64,000 bases of DNA from JBGPEQ01 sp050180895 (GTDB lineage Bacteria > Pseudomonadota > Alphaproteobacteria > Dongiales > Dongiaceae): NCBI GenBank assembly GCA_050180895.1, contig JBFXDS010000003.1:496001-560000 (forward strand). The letters are read 5' to 3'. Position numbers and translations under genes: made by a program. The notes beneath the pieces were generated by a model. The model did no database searches, had not been told where the DNA came from, and was given only the letters and a program-made list of their open reading frames with translations. Shown piece by piece: positions 9,221 to 18,249 of this stretch; the first letter of the stretch is position 1; every line of letters begins with the position of its first letter.

Positions 9221-10774
9221 TCAGTTCGCCGCAGCCACCAGCAGCTCGGCGTCGCGGCCGTAGATGTCGGGGCGGAACTGCACGGCCCCTGAGTCGTCGA
9301 CCCAGGCGGTGTCGTAGACGAGGTGGACCGGCACCGGTCGCGCCAGGGTGATGCTGCGGTTCTTGCCGCGGCCGATCGCCTGCTCGATCTTCTCGCGCGT
9401 CCAGTCCGCATCGTCCTGCAGCAGCAGCCCCGCCAGTTCGACGGCGTTCGGGATGCGCACGCAGCCGTGGCTGAGGAAGCGGCGGTCGCGCGCGAACAGG
9501 CGCGGGCTGTTGGTGTCGTGCAGATAGACGTCGTAGGAGTTCGGGAACAGGAACTTCGCCTTGCCCAGGGCGTTCTCGGGTCCGGGATCCTGCCGGTAGA
9601 GTCCGCCGACCTCGCGCATGTTGTTCTTGGCAAGATAGTCCGGGTCCCTCGCGATGGCCGGCTGCACCTCCAGCCGGGCGATGCGCGGCGGCACCGTCCA
9701 GAACGGGTTCAGCTCGATCCGCTCGACCTCGCTATCGACCTCCGGAGTCTGCCACTCCGGCTGGCCGACGATCGCCACCTGCTCGAAGACGGTCCGGCCG
9801 TCCTTGACCAGCCGGTACCGGGCGGCGGCGATGTTGACGGCGATGTAGGAGCGCCCCCAGTCGCGCCCCTGCTGTTGCAGGCGGCGCAGGTTGGCGGTCA
9901 TCGTCGCCAGCCGCATGCCGATCGGCACATTGAGCGCCTCGATCGTTCCCGGGCCGATGACACCGTCGCGCGCCAGGCCATGGCGCGTCTGGAAGTCTTC
10001 GACCGCCTGCCGCAGCGCCGCGTCATAAAGGGGCGATGCGATATCCGCGTCCCCCAGTTCGCCGGCGGCGGCCAGTCGCGCGCGCACGGCGGGAATGCGC
10101 GCATCCGTGGTGCCTGGCTCGAGCTTCCGGCCGTCGGGGACGGTCGGCCAGCCGCCGGCCGCCGCTACGTCGCGATAAGCGGCGACGGCATGGCGCAGTG
10201 CCCAGAAGGCCGGATCGGCCGGCAGGCGCTCGGCGAGGAAGCGCGAGGGATTCGGCACCGTCGACGCCTGCAAGGGTTCGCCGGCCGGCGCCGCCATTGT
10301 TGGGTCGGTCGCGCTGACCGCGCTGTCGAGGAGGGCGCCGCTGAGGAGAAGCTCGAGCTCCGCGCGCGCCGTCGTGGCGGTCGCCGTGCGTCGCTGCTCC
10401 GCGGCCGGCATGATCCTCGGCAGCGCCGGCGCGCTGGCGTCGCGCGCTTTGGCCAGCGCGGCGAAGAGCTGCGCGCCGCGCGCGGTCAGGCCGCGCGGGC
10501 CGACCCACAGCGGGACATGCCCGTTGCGGCCGTAGTAGGTTTGCAGGAACGCCAGCGTCTGCGGGCGGAGATCGCGCAGGTCGTCGCCCGGCTGGGCGAG
10601 TGCGGATCGCAAGGCGATGTCGATACTGGCGGCATCCCCCGCAGCGACCGATGTCCCCGACTGCGGCATGGTCGGACGCGGTCCCATCGCGCAAGCCGCC
10701 AGCGTCAGGGCCACGACGAGAATCGCCGTCGTCGGCAACGGCAGGCGCGGAGGATGTGAACGGCGTTTGATCAT
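9221..10774 (-). CDS. L,D-transpeptidase lipoprotein, tandem paralogue
   Basis: 517 residues with the same layout as the neighbouring 7462-9141 gene: peptidoglycan-binding segment (AVEDFQTRHGLARDGVIG) then a YkuD domain with HDTNSPRLF and LSHGCVRIPN (catalytic Cys). Both end in the same PVHLVYDTAWVD block. This copy differs by carrying a lipobox (LTLAACA) after its signal segment, which predicts membrane anchoring through a lipidated Cys at about residue 28. The start ATG at 10774 leads straight into the signal peptide. The two genes are 79 bp apart and probably co-transcribed from here. Confidence 0.92.
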   Translation of the reverse strand: MIKRRSHPPRLPLPTTAILVVALTLAACAMGPRPTMPQSGTSVAAGDAASIDIALRSALAQPGDDLRDLRPQTLAFLQTYYGRNGHVPLWVGPRGLTARGAQLFAALAKARDASAPALPRIMPAAEQRRTATATTARAELELLLSGALLDSAVSATDPTMAAPAGEPLQASTVPNPSRFLAERLPADPAFWALRHAVAAYRDVAAAGGWPTVPDGRKLEPGTTDARIPAVRARLAAAGELGDADIASPLYDAALRQAVEDFQTRHGLARDGVIGPGTIEALNVPIGMRLATMTANLRRLQQQGRDWGRSYIAVNIAAARYRLVKDGRTVFEQVAIVGQPEWQTPEVDSEVERIELNPFWTVPPRIARLEVQPAIARDPDYLAKNNMREVGGLYRQDPGPENALGKAKFLFPNSYDVYLHDTNSPRLFARDRRFLSHGCVRIPNAVELAGLLLQDDADWTREKIEQAIGRGKNRSITLARPVPVHLVYDTAWVDDSGAVQFRPDIYGRDAELLVAAAN

Positions 10775-10964
10775 GTCTCGCGGACCGCAGCTGTGATCGG
10801 AAGGCGCGCCAGATTAGCCTGCGGTTGTAAAGCGATGGTTGGCGTGTAAGCTTAATTTGGCGTTGATGCTGCATCGTGCAAGAGCCCATCAAGCCATTGG
10901 CCGGAGTGACGAAGCTCGCGCCGCATGAGCGCGGCGCGATGTCGCAACCGCGGTTGGAGGTTTC

Positions 10965-11891
10965 ATGACGACGCTGCTTGTCACGCATCCGGCCTGCCTC
11001 GATCACGATCCCGGCCGCGGCCATCCCGAGAGCCCGGCGCGGCTGCGGGCGGTGCTGGCGGCGCTGGAGGCGCCGGAGTTCGCCGCCCTCGAGCGCGGCG
11101 CGGCGCCGTTGGCCGAGATTGCGCAGATCGCCCGCGTCCATCCGCAACCCTATGTCGATCGCCTCCTCGATGCCGTTCCGCGCGCCGGCTATGTGGGCCT
11201 GGATGCCGATACCATCATGTCGCCTGGCTCGGGCGAGGCCGCCCTGCGTGCCGCCGGCGCTCTCACGGCCGCGGTCGACGCTGTGGTCGCTGGTACGGCG
11301 CGCAACGCCTTCTGCGCAGTCAGGCCGCCCGGCCATCACGCCGAGTCGGGGCGGCCCATGGGCTTCTGCCTGTTCAACAACGTAGCCGTCGGTGCGGCGC
11401 AGGCGCGTGAGGTCCACGGCCTCGCCCGCATCGCCGTCGTCGATTTCGACGTCCATCACGGCAACGGCACGCAGCATATGTTCGAGGAGGACGCCGACCT
11501 GTTCTACGCCTCGACGCATCAATGGCCGCTCTATCCCGGCACCGGCGCACCCGACGAGACGGGCGTCGGCAACATCGTCAACGTGCCGCTGGCGCCGATG
11601 TCCGGGTCGCGCGAGTTCCGCGCGGCGATGAGCGGGATCATCCTGCCGGCGTTGCGCGGATTTCAGCCGGACATGGTCATGATCTCCGCCGGCTTCGACG
11701 CCCATGTCGACGATCCGCTCGCCTCCCTGCAACTCCTGGAGTCCGACTACGAATGGGCCACGCGGGAGCTCATGGCCGTCGCCGAGGAGTGCTGCGGCGG
11801 CCGCGTCGTCTCCACGCTCGAAGGCGGCTATGACCTGGAGGCGCTCGCCGCCAGTGCCGCCGCCCATGTGCGTGCGCTGATGGCAGCCTGA
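10965..11891 (+). CDS. Histone deacetylase family (acetylpolyamine/acetoin-utilisation type) amidohydrolase
   Basis: 308-residue arginase/deacetylase-fold Zn2+ hydrolase. Conserved motifs: HPESPARL, RPPGHHAE (catalytic His pair), DFDVHHGNGTQ (metal Asp and His) and SAGFDAH (metal Asp). In bacteria these act on acetylated polyamines or small amides, not histones. A good Shine-Dalgarno (TTGGAGG, 10954-10960) fits the ATG at 10965. It leads the run xseB, ispA, (dxs remnant), MATE, tlyA, matching the alphaproteobacterial order in which an HDAC-like gene precedes xseB. Confidence 0.92.
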   Translation: MTTLLVTHPACLDHDPGRGHPESPARLRAVLAALEAPEFAALERGAAPLAEIAQIARVHPQPYVDRLLDAVPRAGYVGLDADTIMSPGSGEAALRAAGALTAAVDAVVAGTARNAFCAVRPPGHHAESGRPMGFCLFNNVAVGAAQAREVHGLARIAVVDFDVHHGNGTQHMFEEDADLFYASTHQWPLYPGTGAPDETGVGNIVNVPLAPMSGSREFRAAMSGIILPALRGFQPDMVMISAGFDAHVDDPLASLQLLESDYEWATRELMAVAEECCGGRVVSTLEGGYDLEALAASAAAHVRALMAA

Positions 11892-12007
11892 AGCATCGAC
11901 CGCTCCGGAAGCGCCTCGGGGCCACCCTTGCTGCGCCCTTGTCGGGTGTCTAAACTCGCCGCCGATTCGCCGGCCGCGGCCGGTCCCGGCCGGCAAGCGG
12001 AGAACCG

Positions 12008-12259
12008 ATGGCCGACAACAATATCCCGGCGGACATCGCAAAGCTGAGCTTCGAGGAAGCGCTGTCCGAGTTGCAGACGCTCGTGAAGTCGCTCGAGAAG
12101 GGCGACAGCAAGCTCGACGACGCGATCAACTCCTACCAGCGCGGCGTCGATCTCAAGCGGCATTGCGAAGCCAAACTGCGCGAAGCGCAACTGAAGGTGG
12201 ACAGAATCGTGCAGGGCGCCGACGGCAGCATCGCGACGGAACCTGCAAAGATCGATTGA
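12008..12259 (+). CDS. xseB: Exodeoxyribonuclease VII small subunit
   Basis: 83-residue small subunit that joins XseA to degrade single-stranded DNA into oligonucleotides. The core matches the family: SFEEALSELQTLVKSLEKGD, then an ALDDAINSYQRG-like stretch (LDDAINSYQRGV) and HCEAKLREAQ. The start is the ATG at 12008 and the stop is 9 bp before the GTG start of the prenyl synthase gene, so the two are an operon, as usual in proteobacteria. Confidence 0.95.
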   Translation: MADNNIPADIAKLSFEEALSELQTLVKSLEKGDSKLDDAINSYQRGVDLKRHCEAKLREAQLKVDRIVQGADGSIATEPAKID

Positions 12260-12268
12260 GTCATTGAC

Positions 12269-13156
12269 GTGCAGCGCCTGGAATCTGCCCTCGGCGAAGC
12301 TGCGGATGCGGTCAACCGCACCCTGGATCGCCTCGTTCCGCCGGTCGACGGTGCCGAGCGGCGCGTCGTCGACGCGATGCGCTATGCGCTCATGGGCGGC
12401 GGCAAGCGCATCCGGCCGTTCCTGGTGCTGAACAGCGCGCGCCTGTTCGATACGCCGGAGACCGGCGCCCTGCGTACCGCCGCTGCCATCGAGATGATCC
12501 ACAGCTACAGCCTCGTGCATGACGACCTTCCGGCGATGGACAATGCCGACCTGCGGCGCGGCCGGCCCTCGGTGCATCGGCAGTTCGACGAGGCCACCGC
12601 CATCCTCGCCGGCGACGGCCTGCTGACCCAGGCCTTCGAAGTCGTCGGGTACGCGGAAACGCACGCCGATCCCCTCGTGCGGGCGAATCTGGTCTTGGCC
12701 CTGGCGCGGGCCGCCGGCACCGCCGGCATGGTCGGCGGCCAGATGATCGACCTTGCGGCTCAGCATGCGGCGCTCGATCTCGAGTCGATCACGCGGCTTC
12801 AGCGCATGAAGACCGGCGCCATCATCGGCTTCTCCTGCGAGGCCGGCGCTATCCTCGCGAGCGCGCCCGTCGAGGCGCGGCAGGCGCTGCAACGCTATGC
12901 CGAGGATCTCGGGCTGGCGTTCCAGATCGCCGACGATCTTCTCGACGTCGAGAGCAGCGCCGCCGTCACCGGCAAGCCGGTCGGCCAGGATCAGGTCGCC
13001 GGCAAGGCGACGTTCGTCGCCGTGCTCGGTGTCGACGAGGCCCGGCGACGCGCCAGGCTCATCTCCGACCGGGCGGCCAGCCATCTCGAGATGTTCGGAC
13101 AGCGCGCCGACCTGCTGCGCGACATGGCTCGGTTCGTCGTCGATCGCCGCTCGTGA
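12269..13156 (+). CDS. ispA: Farnesyl/geranyl diphosphate synthase (short-chain polyprenyl synthetase)
   Basis: 295 residues, normal for IspA. Condenses IPP with allylic diphosphates to supply farnesyl-PP for undecaprenyl-PP, quinones and other isoprenoids. First Asp-rich motif HDDLPAMDNADLRRG (D85, D86, D91), second motif QIADDLLDVE, and the KRIRP and MKTGA segments are intact. It starts at GTG 12269, 9 bp after xseB. In related genomes dxs normally follows directly; here only a dxs-like tail remains downstream (13164-13277). Confidence 0.93.
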   Translation: MQRLESALGEAADAVNRTLDRLVPPVDGAERRVVDAMRYALMGGGKRIRPFLVLNSARLFDTPETGALRTAAAIEMIHSYSLVHDDLPAMDNADLRRGRPSVHRQFDEATAILAGDGLLTQAFEVVGYAETHADPLVRANLVLALARAAGTAGMVGGQMIDLAAQHAALDLESITRLQRMKTGAIIGFSCEAGAILASAPVEARQALQRYAEDLGLAFQIADDLLDVESSAAVTGKPVGQDQVAGKATFVAVLGVDEARRRARLISDRAASHLEMFGQRADLLRDMARFVVDRRS

Positions 13157-13163
13157 GCGGGCG

Positions 13164-13277
13164 ATGACGGTCGTGGAGCGTCAGTATGAAGACGCGGGCC
13201 TCAACGCCCACCACATCGCCGCGACAGTGTTGCGGGCGGTGGGACAAGAAACCAGGTTGGCGCCCATGCGCGCCTGA
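13164..13277 (+). pseudogene. Apparent 3' remnant of dxs (1-deoxyxylulose-5-phosphate synthase)
   Basis: A 37-codon open frame beginning 7 bp after the ispA stop. Residues 7-22 read QYEDAGLNAHHIAATV followed by LRAVG, which from memory closely resembles the extreme C-terminus of alphaproteobacterial DXS proteins (Q/Y-A-x-AGL-x-A-x-I-x-x-x-L-x-x-LG). It sits exactly where dxs should be, between ispA and tlyA. The thiamine-binding and transketolase domains are absent, so this would be a deletion scar, not a working gene. The match is short and unverified. Confidence 0.5.
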
Positions 13278-13331
13278 TTCAGCGCCGCCCGCGGCGGCGC
13301 AAGGTCATGCATCGGCAAATCGGATTCCCCC

Positions 13332-14744
13332 GTGGAACAGAGCATTCCCCTTGCGTCAACCGTGACCGGCCCGGCGGCTACGCCGTCCTGGCAGCGGGAG
13401 GCGCGAACGCTGTGCATGATCACGGCGCCGATCGCGGCGGGTTTTCTCGCCGAGATGGCGATGAACTTCACCGACACGCTCATCATCGGCCGCGTCGTCG
13501 GCGGCGTCGCGCTGGGCGCGGTCAGCCTCGGCGCGCACATCCTGTTCAGCCTGCTGGTGGCCTGCATGGGAGTCGTCTCGGTCGTCGGCGCCTTTGCCGC
13601 GCAGAGCCACGGTGCCGGCGATCGCGCTGCGGTGGCCGGCGCTGTGCGGCAGGGGTTCTGGGTGGCGACGATTCTGTCGCTGCCGGCCACGGCGGCCGCC
13701 TGGCACCTGGCGCCGGTCCTGCGCTGGCTGGGCCAGGACGAGCAGGTCGTGGCCATCGCCGACGACTACCTGAAAGGGTTGGCGTGGTGTTTCCTGCCGT
13801 ACATGTGGTTCACCGTGCTGCGCAACTTCCTCACCGCCTTGGCGCGCACCGTCTCCACCATGGTGATCAGCGTGGCGGCGATCGGCCTCAATTTCGTCCT
13901 CGTCTATGGCCTGGTGGTCGGCGCCTTCGGGTTGCCCAGCCTCGGCGTGCGCGGCGCCGGATACGGCACCACGCTGGTATGCTGGGTGATGTTTCTCGCC
14001 CTGGCGGTTCATGTCGCGATGGCCCGCGGCCTGCGGGAATACCGCATCTTCGCGGGAGTCCTCCGGTTCGATGCCGCCCTGTGCGGCCGCATCGTCCGGA
14101 TCGGCCTGCCGGCCGGCGGCGTCTCCGCCGTCGAGTCGGGTCTGTTCATGGCGGTGCAGTTGCTCATCGGAACGCTCGGCGTCATCGCCCTCTCTGCCAA
14201 TCAGATCGCCTTCACCTTCCAAGGCATCGTCTTCATGATCCCGCTGGCGCTCAGCCACGCGGCGGCGGCCCGCGTCGGATTCAACCTCGGCGCCGGCAAC
14301 CTCGCGGCCGCGCGCCAGTCGGGCTTCGTCGCCCTCTCGCTCAGCGCGATCTACATGGCCGCGATGGCGGCGTTCATGTGGACGCATTCGGAAGGGATCG
14401 TCGCGATCTTCCTCGATTCCGCCGATCCCACGGCCGCCGCGGTGCTGCCGCTGGCGGCCGCGCTCATCGTCATCGGCGCGGTCTTCCAGATCGTCGACGG
14501 CACGCAGATGGTCGCCATGGGCGCCCTGCGCGGCCTCAATGACACCATGGTCCCGTTCATCCTGGGGCTGCTCGGCTACTGGGTCATCGGACTGACGAGC
14601 GGCTATGTCCTGGGCTTTTCCTTCGGCTACGGCGCGATCGGACTGTGGTGGGGGCTGGCGCTCGGCCTGACGGCGTCGGCGACGCTGCTGACCTGGCGCT
14701 TCCACCGCCGGACGCGCGCGCTGCAACGGATGCAGGCCCGGTGA
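13332..14744 (+). CDS. MATE family efflux transporter
   Basis: 470-residue inner-membrane protein with 12 hydrophobic helices in two homologous halves, as in NorM-type Na+/H+-coupled multidrug or metabolite exporters. Typical features: TAPIAAGFLAEMAMNFTDTL near the N-terminus, VRGAGYGTT at the half-way helix and GALRGLNDT before the last helices. It begins with GTG at 13332, and its stop overlaps the GTG of tlyA by 4 bp, so translation is probably coupled. It occupies the position where dxs would be expected. Confidence 0.9.
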   Translation: MEQSIPLASTVTGPAATPSWQREARTLCMITAPIAAGFLAEMAMNFTDTLIIGRVVGGVALGAVSLGAHILFSLLVACMGVVSVVGAFAAQSHGAGDRAAVAGAVRQGFWVATILSLPATAAAWHLAPVLRWLGQDEQVVAIADDYLKGLAWCFLPYMWFTVLRNFLTALARTVSTMVISVAAIGLNFVLVYGLVVGAFGLPSLGVRGAGYGTTLVCWVMFLALAVHVAMARGLREYRIFAGVLRFDAALCGRIVRIGLPAGGVSAVESGLFMAVQLLIGTLGVIALSANQIAFTFQGIVFMIPLALSHAAAARVGFNLGAGNLAAARQSGFVALSLSAIYMAAMAAFMWTHSEGIVAIFLDSADPTAAAVLPLAAALIVIGAVFQIVDGTQMVAMGALRGLNDTMVPFILGLLGYWVIGLTSGYVLGFSFGYGAIGLWWGLALGLTASATLLTWRFHRRTRALQRMQAR

Positions 14745-15499
14745 GGTCCCCGAAGGAGCCGGCGAAGACGCGGCTCGATGTTGCGCTGGTGGAGCGCGGC
14801 CTCGCCGACAGCCGCGCCAAGGCCCAGGCTCTGATTCTTGCCGGCCTCGTCTATTCCGGCGAGCGTCGCCTGGACAAGGCCGGCCTGCCGGTGGCGCGCG
14901 CGCAGCCGCTGGAGGTGCGCGGCCAGGACCATCCATGGGTGTCGCGCGGCGGCGTCAAGCTTGCGCATGCGCTCGACCACTTCGGCATCGATCCCGCCGG
15001 CGAGACCTGGCTCGACATCGGCGCCTCGACCGGCGGATTCACCGACGTGCTGCTGACGCGCGGCGCGGCCAAGGTCTATGCCGTCGACGTCGGCCACGGC
15101 CAGCTGGCCTGGAAGCTGCGCCGGGAGCCGCGCGTCGTCGTGCTCGAGCGCACGAACGCGCGGCGCCTCACGCGCCGGGAGATTCCCGACGCGGTCGACG
15201 GCATCGCCTGCGACGCCAGCTTCATCGGCCTCGAGACGGTGCTGCCGGCGTCGCTCGCCCTGGCGGCGCCGCGCGCGCGGCTCGTCGCCCTGATCAAGCC
15301 GCAGTTCGAGGTCGGTCCCGCGGAGGTCGGCAAGGGCGGCATCGTCCGCGATCCCGCGCTGCATCGCCAGGTGTGCGACCGCATCGCCGCGTGGCTCGGC
15401 CGTCAGCCGGGCTGGACCGTCCTCGGCGTCATCGACAGCCCGATCGCCGGCGCCGACGGCAACCGCGAGTTCCTGATCGCCGCCCGCCGCGGCTTTTAG
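14741..15499 (+). CDS. tlyA: TlyA family rRNA 2'-O-ribose methyltransferase
   Basis: 252 residues: an N-terminal S4 RNA-binding domain (about 10-65, LDVALVERGLADSRAKAQ) and an FtsJ-type SAM domain (about 75-250) with motif I DIGASTGGFTDVLL, then AVDVGHGQL and the catalytic-region LIKPQFE. Members 2'-O-methylate 16S and/or 23S rRNA; older annotation calls them hemolysin A. It starts at GTG 14741, overlapping the MATE stop (GTGA). The dxs-tlyA linkage is common in alphaproteobacteria, which supports the dxs-loss reading. Confidence 0.92.
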   Translation: MRSPKEPAKTRLDVALVERGLADSRAKAQALILAGLVYSGERRLDKAGLPVARAQPLEVRGQDHPWVSRGGVKLAHALDHFGIDPAGETWLDIGASTGGFTDVLLTRGAAKVYAVDVGHGQLAWKLRREPRVVVLERTNARRLTRREIPDAVDGIACDASFIGLETVLPASLALAAPRARLVALIKPQFEVGPAEVGKGGIVRDPALHRQVCDRIAAWLGRQPGWTVLGVIDSPIAGADGNREFLIAARRGF

Positions 15500-15500
15500 C

Positions 15501-17273
15501 TCACCTGCGCTCCGGCAGCGGCGCGCGCAGCGTGCCGGCATCGTCCAGAAGAGGACCGAGCACCTGCGCGACCGGCTCCAGCAGCCGGACGAGGCGCACC
15601 AGCCTGGCCTCGTCGCGCGAGGGTTCCACGCCGCTCATGCGGCGGAGCAGGCCGGCGAAGCTGCGGTCCTCCTCGGGGAACTCCACCAGGTCGATCGCCG
15701 CATCCTCGGCGAGGCCCGCCTCCTTGCGGGCCAGCCGCAGCGCCGCGGCATAGCCGCCGAGCTCGTTGACCAGCCCGTTGGCGCGGGCATCGGCGCCGCT
15801 CCACACCTGGCCCTTGGCGACGAGGCGGATCTGCTCCGGCGTCATGTTGCGTCCGGCCGCCACCTTGGCGAGGAAATCGGCGTAGACGCGGTCGAGGGCC
15901 GCCTGCAGGCGGCTCCAGCCATGGCTCGAGTAGTCGCGGTTGGCGCTGTCCATGTCGGCGTTGGCTCCGGCCTGGACTCCGTCCCAGGCGATGTCGAGCT
16001 TCGCCCACATGTCCGACAGCACGACCTTGCCGCTGATCACGCCGATCGAGCCGGTGATGGTGCCGGGATGGGCGACGATCTGGGTCGCGGGCGCGGCGAC
16101 GAAATAGCCGCCGGAGGCGGCGACGTCGCCCATGGTGACGATGACCGGCTTGCCCTCCGCGCGCGCCCGGTCGACTTCGCGCCAGATGGTGTCGGAGGCG
16201 ACGTAGGAGCCGCCGGGACTGTCGATGCGAAAGATGATCGCACGCACGGTCGGGTCGTCGATGGCGTCGCTGAGGGCGTCCGACACGGTGTCGGACTCCA
16301 TCGCCACCTCTTCGAACAGTGGCTCGGCCGTGCTCGAGGTCAGCTGGACCGGCCCCAGCCCATAGACCAGCGCGATGCGCGGCGCGTCGGCGGGCGGGCT
16401 CAGGCTCGCCGCGTAGTCGGCAATGGAGAGCTGCCGGGTGTCGGCGTCGGTCCGGTCGTCGACGGCCATCTCCACCTCGTCCCAATAGCCCAGGCGGTCG
16501 ACGAGCTTCTCCGTCACGGCCTCCTCGGCCAGGAACGGGCCGCGGTCGATGAGCGCGCGCGCCGCGGCGGCGTCGATCTGGCGGCCTTGCGCGATCCCGT
16601 CGGCAATCTGCTGCACCCAGGAGTCGGCGAGCCGCTGATAGTTCTCCCGCACCGGCGGCGGCATGCTGGCGCTGGTGAGCGGATCCATCGCGCCCTTGTA
16701 TTCCTCGCGCTGGCTGATCCGCGGGACGACGCCGATCGCATCGAGGGCGGCCTTGAGGTAGGGACTTTCGAGCCGCACGCCGGTCAGCCCGACGTCGCCG
16801 GAGGGCTGCAGCCAGATATCGTCGAAGGCGGTCGCCAGGTAGTAGCTGGTGTTGCCGTCGCCGACCTCGCCGAAGGTCTCGGCGAAGGCGACGGCGAACT
16901 TCCCCTGCTGGCGGAACGCCAGGACGGCGTCGCGGATCTCCTGCGCTCGCGCCATCTGCAGGTCGCCGGCGCCGATGCGGGCGACCAGGCCCTTGATGCG
17001 TCCGTCGCGGCCGGCGGCGTCCAGCCCCTCGACCAGATCGCGCAGCGGCAGCTCGCTGCTGAACGACGCCCAGGCCAGCGGTCCGGTCGCGCCGCGTTCG
17101 GAGATGCCGTCGGCGAGATCCAGCGTCAGCACCGCGCTGTCGGGCACCGCGTGCCGCGCACCCGGGAAGAAGGCGACGACGACGGCGGAGACGGCGGCGA
17201 CCAGCACGACGGCGGCTCCGACGATGGCGAACAGACCGCAGACGACTCGGCGGATGAATCGCAAGACGCTCAT
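15501..17273 (-). CDS. sppA: Signal peptide peptidase SppA, 67-kDa type
   Basis: 590-residue membrane-anchored Ser/Lys protease that digests released signal peptides. One N-terminal transmembrane helix (about 10-36), then two tandem S49 domains. The catalytic Lys is K193 in the first domain (REEYKGAMD) and the nucleophile S387 lies in the second (GDVAASGGYF), the long-form arrangement of E. coli SppA. The start ATG at 17273 directly precedes the hydrophobic anchor. It is convergent with tlyA (1 bp between the stops). Confidence 0.93.
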   Translation of the reverse strand: MSVLRFIRRVVCGLFAIVGAAVVLVAAVSAVVVAFFPGARHAVPDSAVLTLDLADGISERGATGPLAWASFSSELPLRDLVEGLDAAGRDGRIKGLVARIGAGDLQMARAQEIRDAVLAFRQQGKFAVAFAETFGEVGDGNTSYYLATAFDDIWLQPSGDVGLTGVRLESPYLKAALDAIGVVPRISQREEYKGAMDPLTSASMPPPVRENYQRLADSWVQQIADGIAQGRQIDAAAARALIDRGPFLAEEAVTEKLVDRLGYWDEVEMAVDDRTDADTRQLSIADYAASLSPPADAPRIALVYGLGPVQLTSSTAEPLFEEVAMESDTVSDALSDAIDDPTVRAIIFRIDSPGGSYVASDTIWREVDRARAEGKPVIVTMGDVAASGGYFVAAPATQIVAHPGTITGSIGVISGKVVLSDMWAKLDIAWDGVQAGANADMDSANRDYSSHGWSRLQAALDRVYADFLAKVAAGRNMTPEQIRLVAKGQVWSGADARANGLVNELGGYAAALRLARKEAGLAEDAAIDLVEFPEEDRSFAGLLRRMSGVEPSRDEARLVRLVRLLEPVAQVLGPLLDDAGTLRAPLPERR

Positions 17274-17367
17274 GGCTCGGATCGATCCTTCGATGTGTGG
17301 CTGATGCGGCGGAGCCGCGGCGACGGTGCATCATAGCCGCGGACGCCCGGACTGTCGCGCGCGATGG

Positions 17368-18075
17368 TTATGGCTGGAGATCCAGCGGCAATGGCGCGGC
17401 CACGGCGATGCCGCTCATCTCCACGGCACAGGCATAGCTGATGGCCTCGACGCCGGCGGCCATCGCCCGCTTCAGCGCCCGGGCATAGGCGGGGTCGATG
17501 TCGGCGGCCACGGTGAAGCGCCGGCAATCGGTGCGTTGGACGACATAGAGCATCACCGCGCGGAAGCCGGCGCGCACCATGTCGGCCAGTTCGTCCAGAT
17601 GCTTGGCGCCGCGCGCCGTGACGCAGTCCGGGAACTCGGCGGCATCGGTGCGCCGCTTCAGATGCACGTTCTTCACCTCGACGTAGCAGGCCGGCGACCG
17701 GCCGCCCTCGAGCAGGATGTCGATGCGCGAGCTGCGGCCGTAGCCGACCTCCCGCCGCAGGCCGGTATAGCCCGCCAGTTCCGCGATCCGGCCGCCGCGG
17801 ATCGCCTCGGCGGCCAGCGCGTTCGGATGGCCGGTATTGATCCCGACCAGGCCGTCCTCGACCCGGACCAGCTCCCACGTGAAGGGCAGCTTGCGTGAGG
17901 GCGACGCCGCCGGCGACAGCCAGATGTCCGAGCCTGGGCGATCCAGCCCCAGCATCGAGCCCGGGTTCGGGCAATGCACCGTCGCCGTCGTCCCGTCCGC
18001 CAGCTCGACATCGGCGAGGAAGCGCTTGTAGCGGCGGATGAGCCGGGCCGGGACGAGGGGAGAGGTAAACTCCAT
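17368..18075 (-). CDS. sfsA: SfsA family DNA-binding/nuclease protein
   Basis: 235 residues, normal for SfsA (sugar fermentation stimulation protein A), which has a PD-(D/E)XK nuclease-like fold. The N-terminal OB-like part reads RRYKRFLADVEL and TVHCPNPGSM. The nuclease part shows GRSSRIDILL (metal Asp) and CYVEVKNVHL (E-x-K), both intact, then FPDCVTARGAKHL. The start is the ATG at 18075. The cellular role of the family remains poorly defined. Confidence 0.93.
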   Translation of the reverse strand: MEFTSPLVPARLIRRYKRFLADVELADGTTATVHCPNPGSMLGLDRPGSDIWLSPAASPSRKLPFTWELVRVEDGLVGINTGHPNALAAEAIRGGRIAELAGYTGLRREVGYGRSSRIDILLEGGRSPACYVEVKNVHLKRRTDAAEFPDCVTARGAKHLDELADMVRAGFRAVMLYVVQRTDCRRFTVAADIDPAYARALKRAMAAGVEAISYACAVEMSGIAVAAPLPLDLQP

Positions 18076-18249
18076 GGGGGTGATGTGCGGGTCGGGAGGC
18101 GAGCGGGAGGGCTTGCGGCAATCTTAACGATGTTTCTTAGCGGTCTTCATTAACCACGCTTAAATATTTTACAAAACTCTGCTTGAAGTTATCGAATTCT
18201 TAACGGTAGGCTTCGGTCGACCTGTCCAATCAAGAACGGGATCGCCTCG
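18076..18249. promoter_or_regulatory. AT-rich divergent promoter region between sfsA and the M50 protease
   Basis: A clear AT-rich stretch in otherwise GC-rich DNA, with several TTAA words and the run TTAAATATTTTACAAAA. It sits between divergent genes and probably holds promoters for both. TTAA-N6-TTAA at 18150-18163 resembles a CtrA site, but its spacer is one base short of the consensus. Confidence 0.5.

Noticed and set aside
10023..12041. 672-codon minus-strand open frame across the HDAC-like gene
   Set aside because: Composition is the Arg/Gly/Ala-rich pattern of antisense GC-rich DNA; the plus-strand HDAC motifs and the upstream L,D-transpeptidase explain the region.
18150..18163. TTAA-N6-TTAA as a CtrA site before the M50 protease
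   Set aside because: The spacer is 6, not 7; the surrounding DNA is generally AT-rich, so chance TTAA words are expected.
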